Positions 7,738 through 17,694 of a DNA stretch of 35,660 bases are shown here, piece after piece. The stretch's first letter is position 1; each line of letters opens with the position of its first letter. Source of the DNA: an uncultured Clostridia bacterium (GTDB lineage: Bacteria; Bacillota; Clostridia; Christensenellales; Aristaeellaceae); assembly GCA_946527725.1 (NCBI GenBank), contig CAMMYM010000005.1:1-35660 (forward strand), given 5' to 3'. Below the pieces are notes generated by a model. It worked only from the letters and a program-made list of their open reading frames with translations, had not been told where the DNA came from and ran no database searches. The position numbers and the translations under genes are program-made.

Positions 7738-8544
7738 TTAGAGCGGTTCCCCCTGCGGTTTGGCTGCCGCCTGGTCACGTTTGGAAGCATAGGTAAAGCT
7801 TTGCAGGAAGCGTTGCGCCCTTTCCGTTGCGGGAGCATGAAAAAACTTTTCCGGCGTTCCTTCTTCCAGCACCACACCTTCCTCCAGGAAAAGCACCCGG
7901 TCCGCAACAGCTTCGGCGAAACGCATTTCATGGGTCACGATGGCCATGGTCATGCCGCCCCGGGCCAGGTCGATGACGACGTTCAGTACTTCGCTGACCA
8001 TTTCCGGGTCAAGGGCTGCTGTGATTTCATCCAGGAGCAGGATCTCCGGATGCATCAGCATGGCGCGCACCAGGGCCACGCGCTGCTTCTGCCCGCCGGA
8101 CAGGGTACGGGGATAGACGTATGCTTTTTCCTTCAGTCCGACCCTCTCCAGCATCTGAAGCGCTTCCTGCTCCACTTCCTGGCGGTGCCTGCCTAAAGCT
8201 TTGGTAGGACCCAGCAGCAGGTTGTCCATCACTTTCATATGAGGAAACAGGTCGTAGCTTTGAAAAACCATGCCGATTTTTTGGCGGATCACGTGCAGTT
8301 CCTTTACCTGGCCCGATATTTTTTCATCCTGCAGCCAGATTTCACCCCTGTCGATGGTTTCCAGGCCGTTGATACAGCGAAGCAGTGTGCTTTTACCGCA
8401 TCCGCTTGGACCTACGATCACCACCACTTCACCTTCACGGATTTCAAGTGAAACGCCCCGAAGCACACCGGTACCGTCAAAGGATTTGTAAATATCGTTG
8501 ACCCGAAGGATCGTATCAGACATCTTTTGCACCCATCCTTTCAC
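7738..8544 (-). CDS. Polar amino acid ABC transporter ATP-binding protein (GlnQ-like)
   Basis: Walker A GPSGCGKST, LSGGQKQRVALVRA, LLLDEITAALDPE; alternative ATG at 8523. Confidence 0.95.
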   Translation of the reverse strand: MKGWVQKMSDTILRVNDIYKSFDGTGVLRGVSLEIREGEVVVIVGPSGCGKSTLLRCINGLETIDRGEIWLQDEKISGQVKELHVIRQKIGMVFQSYDLFPHMKVMDNLLLGPTKALGRHRQEVEQEALQMLERVGLKEKAYVYPRTLSGGQKQRVALVRAMLMHPEILLLDEITAALDPEMVSEVLNVVIDLARGGMTMAIVTHEMRFAEAVADRVLFLEEGVVLEEGTPEKFFHAPATERAQRFLQSFTYASKRDQAAAKPQGEPL

Positions 8545-9212
8545 GCCCAGCGCTTTTCAAGCTGTTTAGCCAAAAGGGAGAATGGCCAGCATACCAGGAA
8601 GTAAAGCAGGAATATCACAAAATACACCCAGAACGCGGCGTCAGGCTGCCTGTAAAACTGGCCGATAATCTGCTGGCCCACTTTCAATACCTCCGTCACG
8701 TTGATCATCTTCACCAATGCCGTGGTTTTAATGATGCGGGTGGACAGGTTGATAGCCTGGGGCAGCAGACGGCGGAGGGTTTGCGGAATCAGCACATAGA
8801 GATAAACCTGCCCTTTTGTCAGGCCTATGGCTGCCGCTGACTCTGTTTGATGCAGGGGAATGGAGGTCAGTGCCCCGCGAATCAGGTCACCCATTTCTGC
8901 CGTACCCCAGAACGTAAACACGATCACCGCGCTGGTTTCCCCGTCCAAATCCCAGCCGAACAGGCGGGCAAAGCCGAAGTATACCAGATACAGCAGCACC
9001 AGCTGCGGCATGAAGCGGACAATCTCCAGCCAAACCCGGCAGAAAACTTTGGCGATTTTCTTTTTGGACAGCATCAGCAGCCCGAACAGCAGGCCGAACA
9101 GGCAGGAAAGCCCGATGGTGATGAGTGCCAGGCGCAGCGTGACCCAGAGTCCGCCCAGGAGCCGCTGAAAATTGACGCCCCTAAACAGAACGCTGATTCC
9201 CAAATCCTGCAT
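8541..9212 (-). CDS. Amino acid ABC transporter permease (HisM/GlnP-like)
   Basis: Membrane protein with EMGDLIRGALTSIPLHQTESAAAIGLTKGQVYLYVLIPQTLRRLLPQ (amino-acid permease signature). Confidence 0.93.
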   Translation of the reverse strand: MQDLGISVLFRGVNFQRLLGGLWVTLRLALITIGLSCLFGLLFGLLMLSKKKIAKVFCRVWLEIVRFMPQLVLLYLVYFGFARLFGWDLDGETSAVIVFTFWGTAEMGDLIRGALTSIPLHQTESAAAIGLTKGQVYLYVLIPQTLRRLLPQAINLSTRIIKTTALVKMINVTEVLKVGQQIIGQFYRQPDAAFWVYFVIFLLYFLVCWPFSLLAKQLEKRWA

Positions 9213-9852
9213 AGCGGAGCCTCCTTTCCACCATCGTTGCGATCACAGACACAGGCAGCAGGATAACGAAATATGCCGCCACCAGCATGAACAGCACTTC
9301 CACCGTACGCCCGCCGCTGGTGCGCAGGGTGTCCGCCACGTTCATCAGGTCCATCATGGCCAGCACCGAAAACACGCTGGTTTCTTTAATAAGGAAAATC
9401 ACATTGGCAAACAGGGCCGGAACCGCCGTTGCCAGCGCCTGGGGAAAAACCACGTAGCGGATATTCTGCGTTCGGGTCAGGCCGATGCACATTCCCGCCT
9501 CAACCTGTGCTTTGTCCACCGATTCCAGGCCGCTCCGGAAAGCCTCCGCCATATATGCGCCGCCTAAAAATGTAAGCCCGATCACGGCGCAGGCTTCCGC
9601 GCTGAAGCGGACGCCTACCCTCGGCAGGCCGGCATACAGGAAAAAGAGCTGCACCAGCAACGGCGTATTCCTGGCCAATTCGACGTACCCCGCTGCGATC
9701 TGCCGAAAAACGGGCACACGAAAATAACGCGCCAGGCAGCATATCATCCCAAGCGCCAGGGAACACAGGACCCCATACAACCCAAACCGCAGCGTTACCC
9801 ACGCACCGCCTGTATAATCCCGTACATGGGAAGCAATGAATGACCAGTCCAC
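9181..9852 (-). CDS. Amino acid ABC transporter permease
   Basis: ARNTPLLVQLFFLYAGLP, YMAEAFRSGLESVDKAQVEAGMCIGLTRTQNIRYVVFPQAL; start placed at GTG 9852 with SD GGAGG (ORF extends to TTG 9891). Confidence 0.92.
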   Translation of the reverse strand: MDWSFIASHVRDYTGGAWVTLRFGLYGVLCSLALGMICCLARYFRVPVFRQIAAGYVELARNTPLLVQLFFLYAGLPRVGVRFSAEACAVIGLTFLGGAYMAEAFRSGLESVDKAQVEAGMCIGLTRTQNIRYVVFPQALATAVPALFANVIFLIKETSVFSVLAMMDLMNVADTLRTSGGRTVEVLFMLVAAYFVILLPVSVIATMVERRLRYAGFGNQRSV

Positions 9853-10296
9853 TTGATCCTCCGGGTAACCAGGCCGGGCAGCGGCAATCAAGCCGGCAGC
9901 GCAGCCTGAAACTGTATAACAATTTTATGCAACAGGCAAAAAAAAGGAAGGATCTCCCTGCTTTTTTTGTGTATTTGCATTCGGGCATCTGCGTAAGAAG
10001 CGCTCTTCGCTCACTGCCGGGGAAAGCTTTCTTTCCGGGTTCTTGCTTCCATGATCTTTATTTCACGGCATCTTCATTTGCCGCATTACACTGTCAGCAC
10101 ACTGTATGCTCTGTATTTCCGTCTTGTCAGTATATTGTTTTTCCCGATATATTCTGTTTGTCCTGAGTCCTTTCCTGTGGTATTCTGTATGTTAAGGAAA
10201 AGCAGTTGCCAGGCCGTCCGGCGGCCGGCGGATGCGTGCAGGTGAGATGCTGGCTCCTGCCGGTCAGGGTAATTTGTGCGGAAAACGCTTCGATTC

Positions 10297-10327
10297 AAAA
10301 AAGGGGCTGTGAGAAACTCACAGCCCC
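10297..10327 (-). terminator. Intrinsic terminator of the LplA-like SBP gene / long operon
   Basis: GGGGCTGTGAG-TTT-CTCACAGCCCC followed by TTTTTT on the minus strand. Confidence 0.92.
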
Positions 10328-10343
10328 TGTCGCCGTTCCGGGA

Positions 10344-11921
10344 TCAGTTGTAGGCGTTATCGTAGGTCTTCTGGTAGATGTCGATGTATTCCTGCAGGCC
10401 CATAGCATCCAGGGTTGCAAGATATTCGTCCCACTGGTCCTCCACGCCGCCGCGGGCCAGCCACTCCGCACGCATTTCCTCGGCCTTTCCGATGATATCG
10501 GGGGCTATCTCGTTAATGCGGTCGTTATCTTCTGCGCTGAAGAGCAGGGTCGGATAATACTTGGTCGTCGCGACAGGCAGGTACATTTCATTGTTGATCT
10601 TGTCCTTGGCTTTGGCGCTGTCAGGCATCGGGAGAATGGTGTCATAGAAATCGCGGAACAGGGCCAGGCAGGAGTCCGGATAAGTATTCCCGAACAGGAA
10701 TTCGTCATAAGTCATGCCGTCCGGATATTCCCTGACATAGTCATACTTATATCCGCTCTCATCGCCCTCCGGCAGCTCCACGATGTTGGTGCCGATGCAG
10801 CCATACTCCAGCTGCATGCCATAGAAGTCATCATATGTCAGATCTGCCCACTTGATCAGGTTTACCGGATCCTTGCAGTCTTTGGTCAGCACGAGGCCTA
10901 CCGTCTCAATACCCGAGGAGGTCACATAGCCCCAGCTGGTGGTGCCGTCAGGTCCGAGCAGAGGAGCCATCGGAACGTACTCATCCATATGAGCCTGGCC
11001 CAGGTCAAAGATATTCCAGGAGAAATAGGAGCCGATATTTGCAACCTCGCCCTGGTTCTGGGCATTGTAGGTAGCTTTGTCCATGGTGAAGCCTTCCAGA
11101 TCGATCAGGCCCTTGGAGAAGAAATGCTCATACAGGTAGGCGCAGGCCTTTTTATAGCCTTCGGTGGCAGGAGTGAAAATGACCTTGCCGTCATCCACGC
11201 AGAAGTGGTGCTGGCCGCCGTAGAGGTTATCGGCATAGCCGAACATACCGAACAGGCCGCCCAGGTCGCGCTGGGATCCCTCAAACTTGAAGGTCATGGG
11301 AATTTCATCGTTCGGATTGCCGTTGCCGTTGCAGTCATTCTCTTTGAATGCAGTCAGGACGGTTTCCAGCTCGTCGATGGTCGTCGGAACTGCCAGGCCC
11401 AGCTTGTCCAGCCACACCTTGTTGATGAACATGTTGCTGGGGATCTGGCCGGTCAGCCCGTCAAAACGGCAGAAAGGCAGGGAGTAGATGTTCCCGTCCG
11501 GGGCCGTGATGGCAGCTTTTACTTCGGGATGGGCTTCCAGCTTTGCCTTGAAGTTGGGCATATACTCTTCAATCAGGTTGTTCAGGGGCAGGAGCAGTCC
11601 CTGACCGGCGTAGAACAGAAGCTGGGTGGAGGTCAGGGAATAACCGGAATAATACGCATCCGGCAGGTCTTTGCCGCCGTTCAGGTTCTGGAGAATCTTT
11701 TCCTCCCAGTCCGCCTGTGGAATCTGCTCAAAGTTCAGGTGGATATTGGTTTTGTCCTCCATGATCCTGAAGATTTCCATGTCGTCTGCATTGCCGTTCA
11801 TCGGGCGCATCCGGATCCAGACATTGTAAGAAACCTTCTCCGCCGGGTAATAATCCTCGGCGAGGGCGGCGCAGCTCAGGAACAGGGCCAGCGCCAGGAG
11901 CAGTGAAACAAGTTTCTTCAT
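10344..11921 (-). CDS. Carbohydrate ABC transporter extracellular solute-binding protein (LplA-like)
   Basis: MKKLVSLLLALALFLSCAALA signal peptide; family 1 SBP features; adjacent LplB/LplC-type permeases. Confidence 0.88.
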   Translation of the reverse strand: MKKLVSLLLALALFLSCAALAEDYYPAEKVSYNVWIRMRPMNGNADDMEIFRIMEDKTNIHLNFEQIPQADWEEKILQNLNGGKDLPDAYYSGYSLTSTQLLFYAGQGLLLPLNNLIEEYMPNFKAKLEAHPEVKAAITAPDGNIYSLPFCRFDGLTGQIPSNMFINKVWLDKLGLAVPTTIDELETVLTAFKENDCNGNGNPNDEIPMTFKFEGSQRDLGGLFGMFGYADNLYGGQHHFCVDDGKVIFTPATEGYKKACAYLYEHFFSKGLIDLEGFTMDKATYNAQNQGEVANIGSYFSWNIFDLGQAHMDEYVPMAPLLGPDGTTSWGYVTSSGIETVGLVLTKDCKDPVNLIKWADLTYDDFYGMQLEYGCIGTNIVELPEGDESGYKYDYVREYPDGMTYDEFLFGNTYPDSCLALFRDFYDTILPMPDSAKAKDKINNEMYLPVATTKYYPTLLFSAEDNDRINEIAPDIIGKAEEMRAEWLARGGVEDQWDEYLATLDAMGLQEYIDIYQKTYDNAYN

Positions 11922-11951
11922 GGTTCTTCCTCCCAAAAAGATTATTATTTC

Positions 11952-11975
11952 TACAAAGGCACAACCGCCTTTGTA
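11952..11975. other. Intercistronic hairpin between LplC-like permease and SBP
   Basis: Perfect 9-bp inverted repeat TACAAAGGC-N6-GCCTTTGTA in the 77-nt gap between permease stop and SBP start. Confidence 0.7.
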
Positions 11976-11998
11976 AATTCCTTGGTCTGGGAAAACGT

Positions 11999-12898
11999 TT
12001 ATCCTTTGATAGCTCCGATCATCACACCCTGAACAAAATACTTCTGCATGAAGGGATACAGGATGAGCAGCGGGAGCGATGACACGATGATCATGCCGTA
12101 TTTGATCAGGTCGCCCATGCGTTGCTGGGCCGCCTGGGTCGCGACATCATTCACCATATCGTCCAGGGTGTTGACAATCAGGATATTGCGCAGGACGAGC
12201 TGCAGCGGGTATTTGTTTGTGGATGTCAGATACAGCAGGGCGTTGTAATAGCTGTTCCAGTGGGAAACGGCATAAAACAGGACCATCACCGCAATAATAG
12301 CGCTTGATACAGGCAGAACAACCCGCAGGAAGAACGAAGCGTCCCCGCATCCGTCCAGCTCGGCGGCTTCCTTCAGTTCATCCGGAATCGTCTGCTGGAA
12401 AAAGGTGCGGCACACAATCAGGTTCCAGGTACTCACGGCACCCGGCAGGATCAGTGCCCACATGGTATTGTACAGGTTCAGGTCACGGACCAGCAGGTAG
12501 TTCGGGATCATGCCGCCGGAAAAGATCATGGTAAACATGACACCCATCATCATCACATTCCTGCCCACCAGTTCCTTCCGGCTGAGGGCATACCCCGCCG
12601 TCACTGTCAGCACCACATTGACGGTTGTCCCGACCACAGTATAGAGGAGCGTATTCCGGTAACCTGTGAACAGGCTTTCATAGCTGAAAATACGGGCATA
12701 GCCTTCCAGGGTCGGCTTGATGGGATAGAGAATGACGCGGCCTTCATACACGGCTACCGGATCGGAAACAGAGGCGATTACCACAAAATACAGCGGATAG
12801 GCAACTGCAAGGAACGCCAGTGTCAGCAGGATATAGTCCAGGATATCGAAAGCCTTGTCCGCTCTGCTGCGGGAGATGCCGTTCATCTTTTTACCCAT
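11999..12898 (-). CDS. Carbohydrate ABC transporter permease (LplC-like)
   Basis: EAAELDGCGDASFFLRVVLPVSSAIIAVMVLFYAVSHWNSYYNALLYL; C-terminus KYFVQGVMIGAIKG typical of this family. Confidence 0.93.
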   Translation of the reverse strand: MGKKMNGISRSRADKAFDILDYILLTLAFLAVAYPLYFVVIASVSDPVAVYEGRVILYPIKPTLEGYARIFSYESLFTGYRNTLLYTVVGTTVNVVLTVTAGYALSRKELVGRNVMMMGVMFTMIFSGGMIPNYLLVRDLNLYNTMWALILPGAVSTWNLIVCRTFFQQTIPDELKEAAELDGCGDASFFLRVVLPVSSAIIAVMVLFYAVSHWNSYYNALLYLTSTNKYPLQLVLRNILIVNTLDDMVNDVATQAAQQRMGDLIKYGMIIVSSLPLLILYPFMQKYFVQGVMIGAIKG

Positions 12899-12911
12899 AA
12901 ATGCACCTCCC

Positions 12912-13853
12912 TCAGAACAGGGATGAATCGGTGACCTTGCGTGAAATCCAGTTCACCGAAACAACCAGGATCATGTTGACGACCGAATCAAACAGGCCCA
13001 CCGCGGTCGCCAGGCCGACCTGGGACTTCAGCACGCCGCGCTTATATACATAGGTGGCGATAATCTCGCTGGCCCGGATGTTCAGGGAGGTCTGCATCAG
13101 ATAGGCTTTCTCAAAGCCCACATTCATAATCTTGCCCGCATTAAGGATCATCATGATCACAATTGTCGGCAGGATTCCGGGAATATCAATGTGCAGGATA
13201 CGCTGGAACTTGTTGGCACCGTCCACAAGCGCTGCCTCATGCAGCTCTGGGCTGATGCCGGACAGCGCCGCCAGGTACAGGATACTGCCCCAGCCGGTGG
13301 ATTGCCAGACCTCCGAGATGACATACAGCGGTACAAACCATCCGGGTTCTGCCATATAATGGACCGGTTTCCCGCCCAGTCCCTCAGCGATTTTGTTGAT
13401 GATGCCTGAGGAGGGAGAAGTAAACAGAAAGATCATACCCACCATGACCACAGTGGAAATGAAATGGGGGGCATAGACAGTTGTCTGGACGAGTTTCTTG
13501 TATTTCAGCGATGGCAGCTGATTCAGCAGCAGTGCCAGGATGATCGGCAGGGGAAAAGTAAAGATCAGGGTAAACACGGAAACCCCCAGGGTGTTCCACA
13601 TCAGCTTTCCGAAATCCGCGGTGGAGAAAAAACGCCTGAAGTTCTCCACACCGTTCCACGGACTGCCGGAAATCCCGTCCAGGATCCGGTAGTTCTTGAA
13701 TGCCAGCTGGAGACCGTACATAGGATAAAAACGGAAAAGCAGGAAATAAACGATCGTCGGCAGCAGGAACAGGTACAGCGGCCAGTGCTGCCTGACCATC
13801 TTCCTTCTCATATGTCTTTTTCTCGCCCGAAGCGCCGAAGAACTCAGTTCCAT
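12912..13853 (-). CDS. Carbohydrate ABC transporter permease (LplB-like)
   Basis: PTIVYFLLFRFYPMYGLQLAFKNYRILDGISGSPWNGVENFRRFF; EAALVDGANKFQRILHIDIPGILPTIVIMMIL; C-terminus NWISRKVTDSSLF. Confidence 0.93.
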   Translation of the reverse strand: MELSSSALRARKRHMRRKMVRQHWPLYLFLLPTIVYFLLFRFYPMYGLQLAFKNYRILDGISGSPWNGVENFRRFFSTADFGKLMWNTLGVSVFTLIFTFPLPIILALLLNQLPSLKYKKLVQTTVYAPHFISTVVMVGMIFLFTSPSSGIINKIAEGLGGKPVHYMAEPGWFVPLYVISEVWQSTGWGSILYLAALSGISPELHEAALVDGANKFQRILHIDIPGILPTIVIMMILNAGKIMNVGFEKAYLMQTSLNIRASEIIATYVYKRGVLKSQVGLATAVGLFDSVVNMILVVSVNWISRKVTDSSLF

Positions 13854-13872
13854 CTGCTTCACCTTTTGCTTG

Positions 13873-14700
13873 TTATCTGTTTTCCGGATTCACCGCGCGC
13901 ACCGCCGACGCGTGCACATATCCGTTGCTGGCGATGACATCCGTCTGGGTAAGCGTACAGGGAGAGCCGTCCATCCGGGACACTTCCCCGCCGGCCTCAC
14001 GGACCAGAAGAATCCCCGCCGCCATATCCCACAGGTGAATGCCTGCCTCATAGTCCGCGTCGGACCGGCCGCAGGCCACGGAGGCCAGGCTGATCGCCGC
14101 GCAATTCCAGACACGCATGGACTGGAAGGTTTCAGAAACATGCGGTATCCGGGAAACCATATCCGCGCGGGTCTGCATGCTGTTCGTCGGCATGCTGGTA
14201 TTGATGATCGCATCCCCGGCTTCCCGGGCAGCGGAGACATGAATCCTTTCACCGTTGCGGAATGCGCCTTTTCCGGCCAGCGCTGTGAAAAGTTCATCCC
14301 GGAAGGGATCATAGATGACCCCGGCCACGATTCTCCTGTGATGCACGATGCCGATGGAAATCGCGTACTGGGGGTAATCCCGGATATAATTGACCGTACC
14401 GTCGATCGGGTCGACCACCCATACGAAATCCTCGTCCCGGAAGGCCTCGATCTCCGCCTTCTCCTCCTCCGGCGTACATCCGTAGACGGATTCTTCCCCG
14501 AAGAAAAGATGGTCCGGGTACTTCTCCTGGATCATCTCCCGGATCATGTTTTCGGACATTTTATCCTTGTCTGAAACGAAATCGATCCGCGATTTGGCGT
14601 CCACATGCAGGCCGGTTTTCCGCGCCTCGCGAATGAAAGTTCCCGCTTTCCGGGCCGCGTCCGCAGCCAGGTTCAGGATCTCCGCATACAGATTATCCAT
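13873..14700 (-). CDS. Inositol monophosphatase family protein
   Basis: FFGEES, WVVDPIDGTVNYI, WDMAAGILLVREAGGEV motifs. Confidence 0.93.
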   Translation of the reverse strand: MDNLYAEILNLAADAARKAGTFIREARKTGLHVDAKSRIDFVSDKDKMSENMIREMIQEKYPDHLFFGEESVYGCTPEEEKAEIEAFRDEDFVWVVDPIDGTVNYIRDYPQYAISIGIVHHRRIVAGVIYDPFRDELFTALAGKGAFRNGERIHVSAAREAGDAIINTSMPTNSMQTRADMVSRIPHVSETFQSMRVWNCAAISLASVACGRSDADYEAGIHLWDMAAGILLVREAGGEVSRMDGSPCTLTQTDVIASNGYVHASAVRAVNPENR

Positions 14701-14712
14701 CGCTTTATCCTT

Positions 14713-15831
14713 TCAGATTTCCTTGTTGTCATCAGCGGGAAGCAGGCGGAGCGAGTCTGTCACAAGGGATACCGCGATCTCGTCGCCCTCCTGCAGTGCT
14801 GCGTTGCTTTGGGTAAAGTCCATCTGTTCGATCTCACATCCGCCGATTTCCAGGAAGTGGCGGATATACTGGCCGAAATATGCCTTGGAAATAATCCTGG
14901 CTTTCAGGTCCCCTTCCGGGGAAATCCGGATATCCTCGGGACGGATCATGACGACACAGCGTTCTCCGTTCCTGCACTCCTCCGATGCCTCGATCATCAT
15001 CCGCCGGCCCAGAAGCGTAATCTCCGCCCTGCCGCCTGAAATGGAATGGATCACGTCCGGCTGCACAAAATTCGCCTTGCCGATAAAACCGGCGACAAAC
15101 TGGTTCTTCGGCCGTGCGTAAATCTCCATGGCCGTACCGGTCTGCTCGATCGTCCCGCTGCGCATGATGATGACCTTGTCTGAAATCGCCATGGCTTCGG
15201 ACTGGTCGTGCGTCACATAAAGGCTGGTAATCCCTACCCGCTTCTGGATCTTCCGCAGTTCCTCCCGCATATACTCCCGCAGCTTCGCATCCAGGTTGGA
15301 AAGCGGTTCGTCAAACAGCAGGACACTTGGCTCCGTTACCACAGCGCGCGCAAGGGCGACGCGCTGCTGCTGCCCGCCTGAAATCTCGTTCGGGAACCTG
15401 CTCGCGTAGTCCTCAATCTGCATCAGCTGCAGGATGCTCCTGACCCGGTCATGGATCTCCTGCTTTCCCATATGTTTGAGTTTCAGTCCGTAAGCGACGT
15501 TATCATAAACGGATAGATGCGGGAAGAGTGCGTAACTCTGGAACATCATGCCGACATTGCGCTTGTTCGGCGGGATTTTGCTGACCTCCCGGTTTCCGAT
15601 ATAGATCTCGCCGGAGGAAGGCATAAGGAAACCCGCAACCATGCGCAGGAGGGAGGTTTTCCCGCAGCCGGAAGGTCCCAGCAGCGTTACCATTTCGCCC
15701 GGTTTCACGGACAGCGTTACATGGTTTGCAGCGTAGATCTCCTTGTTCTTCTGATCGTAGGCGGGAAATGTTTTCACCAGGTCCCTGATCTCGACCCCGA
15801 CCGCTTCCTGTTTTTTTTGTCCTTCACTCAT
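14713..15831 (-). CDS. ABC transporter ATP-binding protein (PotA/FbpC/AfuC-like, TOBE domain)
   Basis: GPSGCGKTSLLRMVAG, ISGGQQQRVALARAVV, LLFDEPLSNLDAKLRE; start at ATG 15831 after GGAGGAG. Confidence 0.93.
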   Translation of the reverse strand: MSEGQKKQEAVGVEIRDLVKTFPAYDQKNKEIYAANHVTLSVKPGEMVTLLGPSGCGKTSLLRMVAGFLMPSSGEIYIGNREVSKIPPNKRNVGMMFQSYALFPHLSVYDNVAYGLKLKHMGKQEIHDRVRSILQLMQIEDYASRFPNEISGGQQQRVALARAVVTEPSVLLFDEPLSNLDAKLREYMREELRKIQKRVGITSLYVTHDQSEAMAISDKVIIMRSGTIEQTGTAMEIYARPKNQFVAGFIGKANFVQPDVIHSISGGRAEITLLGRRMMIEASEECRNGERCVVMIRPEDIRISPEGDLKARIISKAYFGQYIRHFLEIGGCEIEQMDFTQSNAALQEGDEIAVSLVTDSLRLLPADDNKEI

Positions 15832-17530
15832 ACGATCTTCTCCTCCGGGCAAAGAGCCCGTTCACGATAAATTCCAGAACGCCGACGGCCAGGATAACCA
15901 TCACCATCAGGGCAACGCAGTAAGCGCTGGCTGCGCCCAGCCGGTTGGATTCGATTTCCGAAAGAATGTTGACTGTCAGCAGGTTCCAGTTGACCGAAAC
16001 CAGGAAGATGACCGCGCTGACGCTGGTCATGGAACGGATAAAGGAATTCAGCAGGCCTGAGAAAAGGGCCGATTTCATAATCGGCAGCGAAACGCTGAAG
16101 AAGGTCTTTGCATTTCCCGCCCCCAGGATAATGGCCGCTTCCTCAATGCTCGGATCCACCTGCCGAAGGCTGTTGGATCCGGTTTCCACGCCGATGGAAA
16201 GCGTTCGGAAAACCATGGCGACGATGATGATCAGCGCCGTTCCGGTCAGCTGGATCGGACGGGTGTTAAATGCCGCCACGTATCCGATACCCAGGGCAAT
16301 ACCCGGCACCGCGAAAGGAATGATGGAGGCCGCCGACATCAGCCGTTTCCCTAAGAAGTTTTTCCGTACCAGCAGGAACGCAATCAGCATGCCCAGCAAA
16401 GCCGACAGCGGTGTCGCGATGGAAGACAGGAGCAGGGTATCCTTAATCGCACGTGCTCCCCGCTTGAAGATGAACTGATAGCTGTCCAGCGTCATGGACC
16501 AGTCCACGCCCCAGGTCTTGACGAACGAAACATAGACCACTGTCCCGTACATCAGGATCGTAAAAAGCGTCATCAGCAGAAGGATGATAAACAGCGGGAC
16601 CACAATCCTCTTTTCGCCGATCAGCTCCACCGTCCCCGTAGCTTTACCCGTCACCGTGACAAAGGAACGTTTGGACACCCAGTAGTTCTGGATCAGGTAG
16701 GCCAGCATGCACGGCAGCAGGATCGACAGGGCAATGAAGGATCCTGTCTTCAGGTCAAACAATCCGACAATCTGAAGGTAGGCAGATACCGAAAGCACGT
16801 TATAATCGCCGGCCAGCACCTGCGGATTGCCGAAGTCGCACAGGGACTTGGCGAAAATAATCAGGAAGGAGCTGAGGAATCCCGGCAGGGACAGCGGCAG
16901 CGTCACCGTCAGGAAAACCTTGAGCCGGCTGGCTCCAAGTGTCCGGCTGGCATTTTCAACAGAGCTGTCCAGTGTCTCCAGCATCCCCTTCAGGTTCAGG
17001 TAAGCCAGCGGGAAAAGCGAGAGGATCTGTACGATGGAAAGCCAGGTGAAGCCATAAATATTGTTGCCCCGGATGTGCAGCAGGTTTTTTGTGATCAGCC
17101 CGCTGCGGCCGAAAAGCAGCATCACGGCCAGTGAGATCACAAAAGGCGGCGACAGGATCGGCAGGATCGCCATGATATTGAAAAACTTCTTTCCCGGCAG
17201 TTTTGTCCGCGTAATTGCAAAAGCGTAAAGATAACCTACCACAGTTGCCATCAGCCCGACAAACAGTCCCAGCTTGATACTGTTCCAGAACGCCTGGAAA
17301 AAATCTGTTTTCGTAAAGACATAGTTGATATTGTCCAGGTTCAGCTGTCCGGTCTTGTCCGTCAGGCAGGAAATGAACAGGCGAACGATCGGATAGATGC
17401 AGAAAAGAATCAGGATGGCAAAAACGACGATAATCGCAAAAAGCAGTCCAGGCTGCTTCATCAGCAGCAGGAATTCCTTTCTTTTTTCACTCTTTTGCCT
17501 TTTCTTCCTTGCTTTTCCCGGAGAATCCAT
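15824..17530 (-). CDS. Fused double-domain ABC transporter permease (FbpB/AfuB-like)
   Basis: Two permease halves, each with EAA-type loops (ENASRTLGASRLKVFLTVTLPLSLPGF and EEAAIILGAGNAKTFFSVSLPIMKSALFSG); start at ATG 17530 after GAGGAGG. Confidence 0.92.
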   Translation of the reverse strand: MDSPGKARKKRQKSEKRKEFLLLMKQPGLLFAIIVVFAILILFCIYPIVRLFISCLTDKTGQLNLDNINYVFTKTDFFQAFWNSIKLGLFVGLMATVVGYLYAFAITRTKLPGKKFFNIMAILPILSPPFVISLAVMLLFGRSGLITKNLLHIRGNNIYGFTWLSIVQILSLFPLAYLNLKGMLETLDSSVENASRTLGASRLKVFLTVTLPLSLPGFLSSFLIIFAKSLCDFGNPQVLAGDYNVLSVSAYLQIVGLFDLKTGSFIALSILLPCMLAYLIQNYWVSKRSFVTVTGKATGTVELIGEKRIVVPLFIILLLMTLFTILMYGTVVYVSFVKTWGVDWSMTLDSYQFIFKRGARAIKDTLLLSSIATPLSALLGMLIAFLLVRKNFLGKRLMSAASIIPFAVPGIALGIGYVAAFNTRPIQLTGTALIIIVAMVFRTLSIGVETGSNSLRQVDPSIEEAAIILGAGNAKTFFSVSLPIMKSALFSGLLNSFIRSMTSVSAVIFLVSVNWNLLTVNILSEIESNRLGAASAYCVALMVMVILAVGVLEFIVNGLFARRRRSYE

Positions 17531-17637
17531 AGTTACCTCCTCAGCTGGCATCCGGCTGGTATCCTGCCAGGCATCCCGGTTCTGCGCCCGTTCCCGGCAT
17601 GCATTCCGTCTCCTGTGACCCCGGGAAACGGCAGGAG

Positions 17638-17689
17638 GCCGGCTGTACTGTCTCTTCCTGCAGCCGGTCTGCCTGCCCTTCCCGGCAGG
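17638..17689. other. Two tandem intercistronic hairpins between SBP and permease genes
   Basis: GCCGGCTG/CAGCCGGT (17638..17668, one G.T pair) and CCTGCC/GGCAGG (17672..17689). Confidence 0.6.
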
Positions 17690-17694
17690 TGGAT

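Noticed and set aside
9936-9970. A8-GGAAGGATCTCCCTGC-T7 terminator-like element
   Set aside because: Stem core has mismatches; not confident enough to call as a terminator.
10206-11906. 566-aa plus-strand ORF
   Set aside because: Antisense shadow of the LplA-like SBP gene.
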